A program made the translations under genes and the position numbers. The notes under the pieces were generated by a model. It made no database searches. It was not told the origin of the DNA and was given only the letters and a program-made list of their open reading frames with translations. A stretch of DNA of 34,243 nt from Nitrospirota bacterium (GTDB lineage: Bacteria > Nitrospirota > Nitrospiria > JACQBW01): assembly GCA_016178585.1 (NCBI GenBank), contig JACOTA010000066.1, positions 1-34,243 on the forward strand, given 5' to 3'. This document shows positions 15,218 to 23,235 of the stretch, piece after piece. How positions within the stretch are numbered: the stretch's first letter is position 1; each line of letters opens with the position of its first letter.

Positions 15218-16483
15218 CTAGCCAGGGGACTTTAGGGTTTCTTCCGCTAATCTGGCATAAACAGGGTGAAAGTAAGGATTTAATTTTAGAGCTTTCTCCA
15301 GGCAACTTTTACTCTCTTTTCTCTTTCCCTCTGCCAGAAAGATCATTCCGGCATGAAACAAAATTCGGGCGTCTGGCGTCCCCAGTTTTAACGCCCTCTT
15401 CACGGCATGATCTGCTTTGGTATAATCTTTATTTTGGTAATAAACCCAGGAGAGAATATCATAGGTATAAATGTCGCGCCGGGCATCAAGCTCTTTTTCG
15501 GCTATCTGCACCGCTTTTTGCGGGTCGATCTGGTGCTCCGCGTAATAGAGGGCGAGATCTCTATTATACAAAACCTGATTAAGGGTATCTAAACGGGCGA
15601 TATGTTCAATGAGAGCGAATTGTTCTTTTGCTCTTTGAATCTTTCCCATTCTTGTTTCGATATCCCCAAGCGCCGCGATGTAGGCCGGATAGGGGACAAC
15701 CTCTACGGCTTTTTGATAGAAAGCCTCCGCATCATCCATCTTCCCCTGGCTTTCTCTTATTTTACCCATCCCGGCAAAACCTCTATGATAGCCGGGAAAA
15801 ATTTTTAAAGCAGCCTGATAGGCGCTTTCTGACTCTTTTATCTTTCCAGTATTGAAATAGAGGTCGCCTAATTCAACCTCGCACCAGGCGGTGTTTTCGG
15901 CATAAGGGGCCCCCGCGCGAATCGCGGTTTTCCAGAGCGTGATGGCGCCTTCGGCATCGCCATAAAGAAAACGGAGATGAGCCGAGCGGCTATAGGACCC
16001 CTGATCGGGCCGTAGATTGACCATTTTCTGGGCAAAATCGGCCGCCTTTTTATAATCTCCCAGTTCAAGATAGGCGTCGCTTAAGAGGCCGTAATAAAAG
16101 CTCTCCCGAGGCTGTTCATGAACGGCCATGCCCGCCGACTTCGCCGCCGCCGTAAAATCATGCTTAAAAAGGGATATCCAGGCCTGAAGACCCATAGCCT
16201 CGCCATTTTTCGGATCCTCGGCCATGGTTTTTTTCAACAGGATTTCAGCGCGATTGAAATAAAGAGCGTCCACCGTTTCTCTTCCTTTCTGAATATAGAG
16301 ACGCGCAAGCGCATTTCTCCATTCAATTTTCTGTGGAACCTTTGCGACCCTTGCCTCAAGATGTTCAATCTGACGATCGAGGGGTGTCGCGGCCGCCGCC
16401 CCTTTCGGCATCCATGTTGCCGGGGCCAGAATGAACAGAATCAAAAGAAGAAAATTTTTAAAAAATTTGATTTGAGCTTTCAT
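15218..16483 (-). CDS. Exported tetratricopeptide-repeat protein
   Basis: About 421 residues from ATG 16483. A signal peptide (residues 1-32, ending GAAAATP) is followed by roughly nine to ten TPR units, for example FYYGLLSDAYLELGDYKKAA, GDLYFNTGKIKESESAYQAA and GKIRESQGKMDDAEAFYQKA. An in-frame ATG 66 bases upstream (16549) is less likely because the signal peptide starts here. It lies between the DUF4331 and NicO genes in the same direction. TPR proteins of this kind scaffold envelope complexes; the partners are presumably the neighbouring gene products. Confidence 0.85.
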   Translation of the reverse strand: MKAQIKFFKNFLLLILFILAPATWMPKGAAAATPLDRQIEHLEARVAKVPQKIEWRNALARLYIQKGRETVDALYFNRAEILLKKTMAEDPKNGEAMGLQAWISLFKHDFTAAAKSAGMAVHEQPRESFYYGLLSDAYLELGDYKKAADFAQKMVNLRPDQGSYSRSAHLRFLYGDAEGAITLWKTAIRAGAPYAENTAWCEVELGDLYFNTGKIKESESAYQAALKIFPGYHRGFAGMGKIRESQGKMDDAEAFYQKAVEVVPYPAYIAALGDIETRMGKIQRAKEQFALIEHIARLDTLNQVLYNRDLALYYAEHQIDPQKAVQIAEKELDARRDIYTYDILSWVYYQNKDYTKADHAVKRALKLGTPDARILFHAGMIFLAEGKRKESKSCLEKALKLNPYFHPVYARLAEETLKSPG

Positions 16484-16618
16484 ATCAGAGTGTCCGGGTA
16501 AAAGAGTTTTCAAGATAACCGGGGAAGTGACAACGCGTTCCGCTGTCAATCCCCCGGTCTGCTCCCTGTTCTACGTGAATGGAATACTTCCTGGCGTAGT
16601 TTTTCAACGACCAGACCT

Positions 16619-18100
16619 TTATGGTCTTCCGCTGAATGGGGTGGAAAGAAATGGGAAATTAAGCGAAATCCCATTCGCCGTCACATCCGTTCCGACCACT
16701 CCGTTGGCTCCGCTGTTATAGTTCACGCCGTCACCCAGACCGGGTGTGGATGGGTTGGTCAGCGCTCCCCCAACAACCCGAAGCGCGATATCGGTGACAT
16801 CGTCATTCGGCCGGCGGCCGTTGGGCCATGCCCCATAATCCGGAGTCGAAACGCCGGAGACGTCATGAGCGAGGATCCCTAACCGATGCTGATCCGCAGC
16901 CGGAACAGGAGCAACACCCATATCGAGGCGGAGAAGATCGGCGAGAGGTTCCTCATCCTCAGTAGTAATTGTTCCGCAGAGATTTGTACCGTAGGGGGTG
17001 TACCTCAGGAGGGTATTGGCAAGGTCATTTCGATGGGTCGTTGGAAAAGAGGTGCTGAAGACCAAGTTCAGGGCGGTGGCAAGGGACGAATTACAATAAT
17101 AATCAAGGAATTGTCTTTCATCTTCCGCATAGACCGCGTTCCAGTTATCTTTATCTTTAGTTGCGATAATGAGTTCGTTGACAAGAGGATTTCCCATCCT
17201 GGAAACCTGGACATACCTCGCGGAGTTTTGCCGTGTATTTTTTTGTCTGATGACCGTCACTTTAGGTCTGCTTGTGGATGCATATGCTCCAATGACTTTA
17301 TTGACCGCTCCGTTAATCGTTCCCTGAATCTCGGTAATCGGCAACTCAATCGCGATGGTATTCACATTTAATCCTTTTAAAGTGTCGACTGATCCAGCGA
17401 CGTTTGCCGCGTCATTGGCATCATCAGCCAGGGAAAGAATGGGAGAAACGCGCAGATTTAAGGTGTCGAATGCTCCTCCCAGGTCGATATAGAAGGTATC
17501 GTCACGCTGGCCCGCGAAGACTCTTCCACCATTGCTGAGAGAATAGATTCCTTTAGCCGCAAGCCCCGGATAGTCGGCGATCGTTCTTGAACCCACATTG
17601 GAGGGGACGGCGTACATCGTTCCTGTGCCGATGTCTCGTGGCGGCTGGCCATACCTGGTTTCCGTTACGCTATAGCTCTGGCGAAGGAGAAGTCCCTCAG
17701 ATCCGGATCCGTCCAGCGCTGAAATGGTGCCGGGAACCGCGACGAAACCGAGAGGAAACAGGTCGCCAGGGTTTCTGACTTCGGTCTTGAAACGGAGCTG
17801 ATAGACAATATTTTCCGCAATATTGTTTTTGTTGTTATCGATATGAATTTCATAGGAAACATCGTCAGCGAAATTAAAGAAATTCGGCCCGCTGGCTGGA
17901 TTTTCCATTGGGATGACATTCATGATAAACACCACTTTAGTCGGGTTTTGCCAGCTGACAAAAGCGTAGAAATCAGTAATATCCGCCGCCGGATCGAGTG
18001 AGATCAACGGGGCTTCCCGGTGGCTTGCCCCAAATGAGGGAGAAGCCATTAAAAAGGTCAGGAAGGAAATTAAAATTCCTTTTTTAATTCTGTTAAACAT
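16619..18100 (-). CDS. DUF4331-family exported protein
   Basis: 493 residues. A signal peptide (cut after SPSFGA, about residue 25) is followed directly by S-H-R-E-A-P and LDPAADITDFYAF, the diagnostic start of DUF4331. The rest is a large beta-rich domain rich in Asn, Asp and Gly; NNGVNYNSGANG-like loops and G-R-R-P-N-D-D-V-T-D lie near the C-terminus. The function of DUF4331 is unknown. It follows a small lipoprotein by 33 bases and precedes TPR and NicO genes. I recall this grouping from other genomes, where a metal or envelope role has been suspected but not shown. Confidence 0.88.
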   Translation of the reverse strand: MFNRIKKGILISFLTFLMASPSFGASHREAPLISLDPAADITDFYAFVSWQNPTKVVFIMNVIPMENPASGPNFFNFADDVSYEIHIDNNKNNIAENIVYQLRFKTEVRNPGDLFPLGFVAVPGTISALDGSGSEGLLLRQSYSVTETRYGQPPRDIGTGTMYAVPSNVGSRTIADYPGLAAKGIYSLSNGGRVFAGQRDDTFYIDLGGAFDTLNLRVSPILSLADDANDAANVAGSVDTLKGLNVNTIAIELPITEIQGTINGAVNKVIGAYASTSRPKVTVIRQKNTRQNSARYVQVSRMGNPLVNELIIATKDKDNWNAVYAEDERQFLDYYCNSSLATALNLVFSTSFPTTHRNDLANTLLRYTPYGTNLCGTITTEDEEPLADLLRLDMGVAPVPAADQHRLGILAHDVSGVSTPDYGAWPNGRRPNDDVTDIALRVVGGALTNPSTPGLGDGVNYNSGANGVVGTDVTANGISLNFPFLSTPFSGRP

Positions 18101-18133
18101 TTTTATCTCCTTGAAAAATCAGTAAATTAATAA

Positions 18134-18361
18134 TTAGGGTTTTTCCCTTAATACAGGGGTTGAAGCGGGAGCGTTCATGGATTCTCCCGAGAGGATCAGA
18201 TTATTTTCAGCCGGTGTCAGATCGTACGAGACAGCCTGAAGCTGATCATTATTAACGTCTTTAACTGGAGACCCCGCGCCGGCTGAACTTGAACCCGAGC
18301 AACCGGCAGAAAATAAGCCGGCTGTTAAGAAAGTCCAGAGAGCCCATTGATCTATTTTCAT
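18134..18361 (-). CDS. Small lipoprotein
   Basis: 75 residues from ATG 18361, which has an excellent AAAAAGGAGGTGAT site. A short signal with the lipobox LFSAGC (Cys21) is followed by a Ser/Gly/Ala linker and a short conserved-looking tail. It is the first gene of the operon that continues with DUF4331, TPR and NicO. No domain recognised. Confidence 0.72.
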   Translation of the reverse strand: MKIDQWALWTFLTAGLFSAGCSGSSSAGAGSPVKDVNNDQLQAVSYDLTPAENNLILSGESMNAPASTPVLREKP

Positions 18362-18441
18362 ATTTATCACCTCCTTTTTATTGTCAAGGTTTGAGTCCAA
18401 TCCCAAGACCAGCGATAGACTTCGCACCCACTTATTAATCA

Positions 18442-18519
18442 TGTCATTGCGAGCACCGAAGGGTGCGTGGCAATCTTATCGTAAAGTCTTGAGATTGCTT
18501 CACTTTGTTCGCAATGACA
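18442..18519. repeat. Palindromic dispersed repeat (TGTCATTGCGA type)
   Basis: TGTCATTGCGA (18442-18452) is exactly mirrored by TCGCAATGACA (18509-18519), and GCAATCT (18470-18476) by AGATTGC (18492-18498). This 78-bp double dyad is the familiar MITE-like element found dispersed in many bacterial genomes. One copy is seen here, upstream of the lipoprotein-DUF4331 operon. Confidence 0.82.
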
Positions 18520-18852
18520 GCTTTCTAACTCTGTTCTTGGTTATTCGGATTTATATTTTAAAAAATTGTATTCGAAGTGGAATTGGTCGCATTCGGCAGA
18601 TCAACATCCGTTCTCAAAGAAACGGCGGGTCTATTGAAGAGGTTATGAAAAAACTTCCTGGAGAAGCAAAAGCGGAGACCGAAGCGATCGATAAGCAAGC
18701 ACGAGAAAAATTAGAAGGCGCCCTAAAGCAACTCTGACTCTATTTTCTACACGAGCCAACTGGATTCATAGGAGAAGAACGCCGACTGTGACTCTGAAGG
18801 GGACTTCGAGATCGCACGGCATTAGACGGGTGGAACACGAGTTCAGAGAGAG
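18520..18852 (+). other. Intergenic stretch with a possible gene remnant
   Basis: 333 bases without a convincing gene. A forward frame from ATG 18645 to 18737 gives 30 residues rich in Lys, Glu and Ala (EAKAETEAIDKQAREKLEGA) that look like a real C-terminal helix; the frame is open further upstream into the palindromic repeat, suggesting a gene tail cut off by repeat insertion. No start site or domain can be defined. Confidence 0.25.
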
Positions 18853-19557
18853 CTACCTCAACATCTCGTTTTGGGGAGAAGAAATGACAAGTAGCAGGCA
18901 GCCTTCATCTGAGGACGTATCGTGATGTTCAGTATCGGATTCGGCACGATGGTAATCGCCGGGTTTGAGTTCTCGCCCCCCGCAGAAACAGCCTCCTTCG
19001 AGCACATAGAGTTCCTCAGCCTCCACATGACGATGCGGAGCATAGCGGGTTCCAGGTTCAATACGAACAAGCGCGGTGGCACGACGGGAGACCGGATCGA
19101 AAAAGAGCGCTTTTACCGAAATCCCTGGCGCCATCTCTTGCCAGATGCCCTCCGAAGCCTTGACGAAGGTCAAGCCTTTGAGCGGATCGAGTTTTACATC
19201 GATATGTCCTTCGACACGTGCCAAGAGCCGTTCACGGAGAGAAGCCCGAGGCGCAACCGGCACGGCATTCAGCGCCAGTGCGTTCGCCACGCGCTCAAAT
19301 TGCGCAGTCTCGCGCGCTGCCTCCTGAGCCACAGTGGCCAAGAGCCGTTCACGCAGTCCTGCGCGTGGGACAACGGGGATCACCGAATCCGCCAAGGCAT
19401 CCGTCACCGCATGATACGCCGTTACTGCCTGCCGCAGAGGAAGCGATTCCCCCTGGAGCCGAACGGCAAACGCCGGACGATCGTCATGCTCCAAAACTCC
19501 GAGGGCATGGAGCGCCGCCTGCTCTTCCAATTCTTGTGTCAGCCGAACCTCGGTCAT
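18853..19557 (-). CDS. Cupin-domain anti-sigma factor (ChrR/RskA-like)
   Basis: 234 residues. The N-terminal part (1-120) is an anti-sigma region with an internal duplication: TDALADSVIPVVPRAGLRER and ANALALNAVPVAPRASLRER, about 50 residues apart. The C-terminal cupin (about 130-225) carries the metal-type pattern APHRHVEAEELYVLEGG and DYHRAESDTEHHD. ChrR-type proteins hold an ECF sigma factor until singlet oxygen or a peroxide disrupts them. Its ATG overlaps the sigma stop codon by four bases. The N-terminal H-x3-C-x2-C zinc site of classical ChrR is not visible, so signal sensing may differ. Confidence 0.83.
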   Translation of the reverse strand: MTEVRLTQELEEQAALHALGVLEHDDRPAFAVRLQGESLPLRQAVTAYHAVTDALADSVIPVVPRAGLRERLLATVAQEAARETAQFERVANALALNAVPVAPRASLRERLLARVEGHIDVKLDPLKGLTFVKASEGIWQEMAPGISVKALFFDPVSRRATALVRIEPGTRYAPHRHVEAEELYVLEGGCFCGGRELKPGDYHRAESDTEHHDTSSDEGCLLLVISSPQNEMLR

Positions 19558-20156
19558 GAGATCAGTCCTTCTTCGTAGGGCGCGAGCGCCTCGCGCAGCT
19601 TGATCATACCCAATCGCATTCTTGTTTTCACAGTCCCCAGAGGGAGTTTCAGCTTGTCCGCGATTTCGCTTTGGCTCAGCCCATAGAAATAGGCGAGGGC
19701 GATGGCTTGCCGCTGTTCAGCGGTGAGTAACGTCATAGCCTGTTGCACATACCTTCGGCGTTCTTGCCCCGCCAGATACTGCTCCGGTGTCTCGGAGTCG
19801 CTCGCAAAAAACTCGACCGTATCCAGTGATTCAAGGCGTCCACGCTCGCCTGCCCCGGCACGGTACCGATCGATCGCCCTCGTACGAGCGAGGGTCATCA
19901 GCCAGGCACCCGGCGTACCCCGCGTTTCATCGTAGCTATGGGCCTGACGCCAGGCCTGTGTATAGACGTCCAACGTCACTTCTTCTGCTGCTTCGCGATT
20001 GCCGAGAATCTTCAGGACCAGTCCGTAGACTTGGGGGCTGGTTTGATCGTAGAGCGTGGCGAACGCGGCCTGATCGCCCTGGGCAGTTTGGGCGATCAGT
20101 TGTCCCCATTCCTGCTCATGGACTCGTCTCTTTGTCTCCACAGGCACCAATAACAT
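19554..20156 (-). CDS. ECF RNA polymerase sigma factor (RpoE/SigK-like)
   Basis: 200 residues from ATG 20156. Region 2: AAFATLYDQTSPQVYGLVLK and EEVTLDVYTQAWRQAHSYDE; then WLMTLARTRAIDRYRA; region 4: LLTAEQRQAIALAYFYGLSQ, SEIADKLKLPLGTVKTRMRL. It resembles the ECF group paired with cupin anti-sigma factors. The ATG is preferred because GGGGGG lies upstream; the frame is open for another 43 codons. Both genes of the pair are visibly more GC-rich than the flanks, consistent with separate acquisition. Targets are unknown; the pair forms one coupled transcript. Confidence 0.88.
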   Translation of the reverse strand: MLLVPVETKRRVHEQEWGQLIAQTAQGDQAAFATLYDQTSPQVYGLVLKILGNREAAEEVTLDVYTQAWRQAHSYDETRGTPGAWLMTLARTRAIDRYRAGAGERGRLESLDTVEFFASDSETPEQYLAGQERRRYVQQAMTLLTAEQRQAIALAYFYGLSQSEIADKLKLPLGTVKTRMRLGMIKLREALAPYEEGLIS

Positions 20157-20297
20157 AAAGCCCCCCCTGAGACCTAATACGAGATCATGGGGGAGATTGG
20201 ATTTATAGTTTGGACACTTTTTTTCTGATAGGTATTTTCTTTTGAGGCGGCAGGCCCAATACCCCAACGAAGCGTTCATTCCCACCTCAAAGCATCT

Positions 20298-20900
20298 TCA
20301 GAGTAGCCATCTTTTGCCTTTCTTGTCAATCAAAAAATCGCGTCGATCCCTCAAGCTCTTGGTCATACCAAAGGCTCCCTCGTGATTCATCACAATGAAC
20401 TCTGCCAGTTGCCTCGGATTGATTTCTTTCTTCAAGAATCCTCGCCGTTTGGCTTTTCGAAGATAGCCTTCTATGCCATCAATCCAGAGCTCAAGAACAT
20501 CTCTGAGTTTGTCCCGGAATACCGGGTCAACCGACGACATTTCTTGAATCAGGTTGTTCAAAGGACAACCGAGAGGAATGTGCTCATCGGGAGTCGCGTC
20601 AATCACTTTCTTCAGGACCTTTACAATGCCTTCAATAGGGTTGTCGTATTTTTCCAGTGGACGGATCCATCGATCAAGAACCATTTCACTCAAAGTCTCA
20701 TCTACGAGAGCGTATCCTAAAGCTTGTTTTGTTGGAAAGTGGTGAAAAAAGGCCCCTTTTGTCATTTGGGTCTTGTCGACGATTTGATCAATGCTAACCC
20801 CTTGAAAACCGCCCTTGAGGATTTCCATAAAAGCAACTTCGAGAATCCTGGCTCGGGTTTTTACCGGGTCTCTTGATCTTATTTTCGGAGATTTTTTCAT
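20298..20900 (-). CDS. TetR-family regulator, copy A (altered C-terminus)
   Basis: 200 residues. The N-terminal helix-turn-helix (SIDQIVDKTQMTKGAFFHHF) is typical TetR/AcrR, and the ligand domain carries the GCPLNNLIQEMSS segment with Cys112. The first 186 residues differ from copy B (32700) at only five positions (25, 70, 84, 140, 152). After SLRDR the two diverge: copy A ends RDFLIDKKGKRWLL, whereas copy B has the family-like FRSLHAMLKSYLDSA helix. Copy A has therefore lost its last helix, which usually helps dimerise, and may be impaired. It is divergent from the SRPBCC gene at 21017 and reads over a shared operator. Confidence 0.85.
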   Translation of the reverse strand: MKKSPKIRSRDPVKTRARILEVAFMEILKGGFQGVSIDQIVDKTQMTKGAFFHHFPTKQALGYALVDETLSEMVLDRWIRPLEKYDNPIEGIVKVLKKVIDATPDEHIPLGCPLNNLIQEMSSVDPVFRDKLRDVLELWIDGIEGYLRKAKRRGFLKKEINPRQLAEFIVMNHEGAFGMTKSLRDRRDFLIDKKGKRWLL

Positions 20901-20984
20901 ATCATATTAATTTTATCATTTTTCTTGACTACATACCAATAAGTATGTTATTTCTTTTTCTCAAGTCACTGGCCTGTGCCCAAT
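20344..20984. repeat. Duplicated TetR-operator module, copy A
   Basis: 641 bases matching 32767-33406 with roughly 93-95 percent identity by eye. It covers the TetR gene except its 3' end and the whole divergent control region up to the shared GGCCTGTGCCCAAT. Outside these limits the sequences differ, and the divergent target genes are unrelated. Confidence 0.85.
20925..20953 (+). promoter_or_regulatory. Promoter with TetR operator as its spacer, copy A
   Basis: TTGACT (20925-20930), a 17-base spacer, and TTATTT (20948-20953) form a sigma70-type promoter toward the SRPBCC gene. The dyad ACATACCAATAAGTATGT (20931-20948) fills the spacer exactly; one half-site base differs from the perfect copy at 33354. 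This placement is typical for direct TetR repression. Confidence 0.7.
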
Positions 20985-21016
20985 CGGCAGTTCCACAATC
21001 GAAATTGGAGGTCATC

Positions 21017-21544
21017 ATGCTTAAAGTATTTCTTATTGCTTTGGGAATAGTCGTTCTAGCGTTTGCAGCATTTGTGGCTTCTCGCCCTGGCACGTTTCGC
21101 TATGAAAGAAGCGGCCTGATTAATGCGAGTTCTGAAGAAATATACCCTTACTTAATTAGCTTCAAATCAGGAAGTGAGTGGAATCCGTATGAAAAAATTG
21201 ATCCAAGTATGAAAAAGAGTTACTCAGGACCTGAGACGGGCGTGGGATCGATTATGGAATTTGATGGCAACAGCGATGTGGGGTCTGGGCGACTTGAAAT
21301 TATCAATGTCATCCCTAACCAGCAAGTCGAGATCAAGTTGATGATGTTACGCCCGCTTAAGGCCACAAATATTGTTCAATATAAATTGAATCCAAAAGAT
21401 CAAGGGACTCTGTTCACATGGACAATGTCTGGTGACAATAACTTTCTTTCCAAGTTGGTCAGTATCTTCATCAATTGCGACAAAATGCTGGGCGATCAGT
21501 TTAACCAAGGCATTCAGAATCTTAAAACCGTTGTCGAATCTTAA
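21017..21544 (+). CDS. SRPBCC-family protein with N-terminal membrane anchor
   Basis: 175 residues from ATG 21017 (TTGGAGG upstream). One hydrophobic segment (3-24) precedes the START-like domain: RSGLINASSEEIYPYLISFK, SEWNPYEKIDPSMKKSYSGP and GSIMEFDGNSDVGSGRLEII are typical of polyketide-cyclase-type SRPBCC proteins, ending in a long helix. A longer in-frame start at 20873 would lie inside the TetR gene and is unlikely. Divergent from TetR copy A and driven by the operator promoter, so it is the presumed target. Ligand unknown. Confidence 0.85.
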   Translation: MLKVFLIALGIVVLAFAAFVASRPGTFRYERSGLINASSEEIYPYLISFKSGSEWNPYEKIDPSMKKSYSGPETGVGSIMEFDGNSDVGSGRLEIINVIPNQQVEIKLMMLRPLKATNIVQYKLNPKDQGTLFTWTMSGDNNFLSKLVSIFINCDKMLGDQFNQGIQNLKTVVES

Positions 21545-21640
21545 AGAAGTTGGATTCCAAAAGATTATACTGCTCCGGTTATAAAAAGCGATTTTCGAGT
21601 GGGTGGATCGTATCTGTTTTCGATGAGATCCCCAACTTGA
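21545..21640 (+). pseudogene. AHSA1/SRPBCC gene fragment
   Basis: The frame from 21545 reads SWIPKDYTAPVIKSDFRVGG then SYLFSMRSPT and stops at 21640. This is the conserved W-x-P-K...D-x-R-V-G-G...M-R-S-P core of AHSA1 proteins without its N-terminus or C-terminus. It starts at the last bases of the preceding SRPBCC gene, showing an abrupt junction. Confidence 0.68.
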
Positions 21641-21707
21641 TACCATAAAACATATGTATATTAAATCAAATAGTAACGCTGAAGGTGGTTGCAGAGTGAT
21701 TTTGTCG

Positions 21708-21781
21708 TCAAGCCAAGCGTGCAGACGGTCGCCAAGATCGCTAAAGCGTTAGATGTTCCAATGGAAGATTTGGTGAAATAA
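21708..21781 (+). pseudogene. XRE-family regulator fragment (3' end)
   Basis: KPSVQTVAKIAKALDVPMED followed by LVK and TAA is the C-terminal helix pair of a Cro/CI-type helix-turn-helix protein. Everything upstream of it is missing. It ends three bases before the next start codon. Confidence 0.62.
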
Positions 21782-21783
21782 TT

Positions 21784-22587
21784 ATGGCTACAAAAATCGA
21801 CTTAGCAGAAGAAGACAAAATTTACTATACGGCTAAAACAAAACCACAGATGGTTGAGTTTTTTGAAATTCCTTACCTTACAATAGAGGGCAAGGGTGAG
21901 CCGGCGGGAAAAATGTTTACTGAAGCAGTTCAAGCTCTATACCCATTTGCCTATGGTATAAAAAGTATATGTAAAAAATCGGGCAAAGATTTTGCCGTAG
22001 CAAAACTTGAAGGTCTTTGGTGGGTAAAATCAAATAAGCCTCCCTTAGAAGTGCCTCGGCAAGAATGGTACTGGAAATTACTTATTCGGCTCCCCGATTT
22101 TGTTACTTCAGAAATCACAGAGAAGGCAAGGGTGGAAGTCATGAAAAAGAAAAAAGTTGATTTACTTAAAGATATTCTCTTTGAGAAGATAACTGAAGGA
22201 AAATGTATTCAAGTTTTGCATATCGGTCCTTACGCCACCGAGCCGGGAACCATTGTGGAAATGAGAAAGATGATGGAATTGAATAATTTTGTCGAGAATG
22301 GCTTGCACCATGAAATTTATCTGTCCGATCCAAGATTTAAAGACATGCTTGGTTGGGGATTCATTCTCTGGCTTATTGGTTATGTTCTCGGCATAATTCT
22401 TTTTTCTTTTGTTCCGGTATCCGTGGTTGGCTGGATTATTATGCCGGTTGGCATCGCTATCACGCTTTGGGTATTACTGAAAAAAATAAAAGCAGATTCG
22501 CTTCAGTATTATGCGCTACTGGCTTTTATTTGGGTATTGATTGCTGTCGTCTTTGATTATTTTTTCATCGTTCAAGCCTTTGTATAG
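21784..22587 (+). CDS. Chimera: GyrI-like domain fused to a membrane-protein domain
   Basis: 267 residues. Residues 1-184 are a GyrI-like small-molecule-binding protein (FEIPYLTIEGKGEPAGKMFT, KLEGLWWV, VLHIGPYATEPGTIVEMRKM, GLHHEIYLSDPR); stand-alone homologues end about 15-20 residues later. From about residue 186 the sequence switches to an unrelated three-helix membrane protein (MLGWGFILWLIGYVLGIILF, GWIIMPVGIAITLWVLLKKI) that itself seems cut short at FFIVQAFV. The join is in frame near 22336. Either a deletion has merged two genes or this is a membrane-tethered ligand-binding protein. The surrounding fragments favour deletion. Confidence 0.72.
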   Translation: MATKIDLAEEDKIYYTAKTKPQMVEFFEIPYLTIEGKGEPAGKMFTEAVQALYPFAYGIKSICKKSGKDFAVAKLEGLWWVKSNKPPLEVPRQEWYWKLLIRLPDFVTSEITEKARVEVMKKKKVDLLKDILFEKITEGKCIQVLHIGPYATEPGTIVEMRKMMELNNFVENGLHHEIYLSDPRFKDMLGWGFILWLIGYVLGIILFSFVPVSVVGWIIMPVGIAITLWVLLKKIKADSLQYYALLAFIWVLIAVVFDYFFIVQAFV

Positions 22588-22830
22588 TTGGCGTGGAAAG
22601 TATGGACTGATCCCGAACTTGTCATGCGATGGTGGGGGGGACCCGATTGCTTCTCGTGTCCTTCCGTGATAATAGATTTTCGCGAGGGTGGAAAGTCCAT
22701 CGTCTGTATGCGTGCGCCAAAAGAATTTGGCGGACAGGACATGTACAGCACATGGGCATATACGAAAATCGTTCCCCTTAGTCGCTTTGAATACATTCAC
22801 AATTTGAGTGTATTAAAAAATAATAACTAA
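22588..22830 (+). pseudogene. AHSA1/SRPBCC gene fragment, truncated at both ends
   Basis: The frame continues directly after the TAG of the preceding chimera and reads WKVWTDPELVMRWWGGPDCF, IDFREGGKSIVCMRAPKEFG and VPLSRFEYIHNLS, the central part of an AHSA1 protein. The first strand is missing, and after HNLS the frame ends in a short non-family tail (VLKNNN). Only a TTG could serve as start. It overlaps in coverage with the fragment at 21545 and so comes from a different AHSA1 gene. Confidence 0.7.
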
Positions 22831-22841
22831 TAAACAAATAT

Positions 22842-23231
22842 ATGAATAAGAACATTTTCAAAAGTATCGGAACCGTCGATGCTGGTTTCATTACAGTTGC
22901 TATTTTATCAATTGGAACAGATTATGTCTTTGAATCACTCGGCATTTTTCCTCCGCAATCTAATCCTGGCGCGTATGTGACATGGATGCTTGCACTCGCA
23001 CTTTTTTATCGCAGTATCTATACGGTGGTTGGCGGGTACGTAACAGTGCTATGGGCTCCGCAAAACCCCATACGTCATGTCTACGCCCTTATGGTTCTCG
23101 GCGGAATTGGTGGTATCGCTGGGCTGATTGATGGATGGCATTTGGGCAATCATTGGTATACGGTCACCCTCGCAATAACTGGGCCACTTTTTGTGTTGTT
23201 GGGCGGGAAATTAAAAATGAATAACCCATAA
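22842..23231 (+). CDS. Small four-helix membrane protein, unknown function
   Basis: 129 residues with four predicted membrane helices (about 13-33, 45-68, 80-98 and 106-123) and polar loops containing WAPQNPIRH and DGWHLGNHW. It appears intact, beginning MNKNIFKSIGTVDAGFITVA. It is four bases upstream of the next small membrane gene, suggesting coupling. I do not recognise a named family. Confidence 0.65.
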   Translation: MNKNIFKSIGTVDAGFITVAILSIGTDYVFESLGIFPPQSNPGAYVTWMLALALFYRSIYTVVGGYVTVLWAPQNPIRHVYALMVLGGIGGIAGLIDGWHLGNHWYTVTLAITGPLFVLLGGKLKMNNP

Positions 23232-23235
23232 TTAT

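Noticed and set aside
18922-19578. A 218-codon forward frame across the cupin anti-sigma gene
   Set aside because: It is antisense to a gene with clear cupin motifs and coupled translation. The high GC content keeps opposite frames open, and the product resembles nothing.
20873-21016. Longer N-terminus for the SRPBCC gene at 21017
   Set aside because: The extra codons lie in the TetR start and operator region, and the ATG at 21017 has its own GGAGG site.
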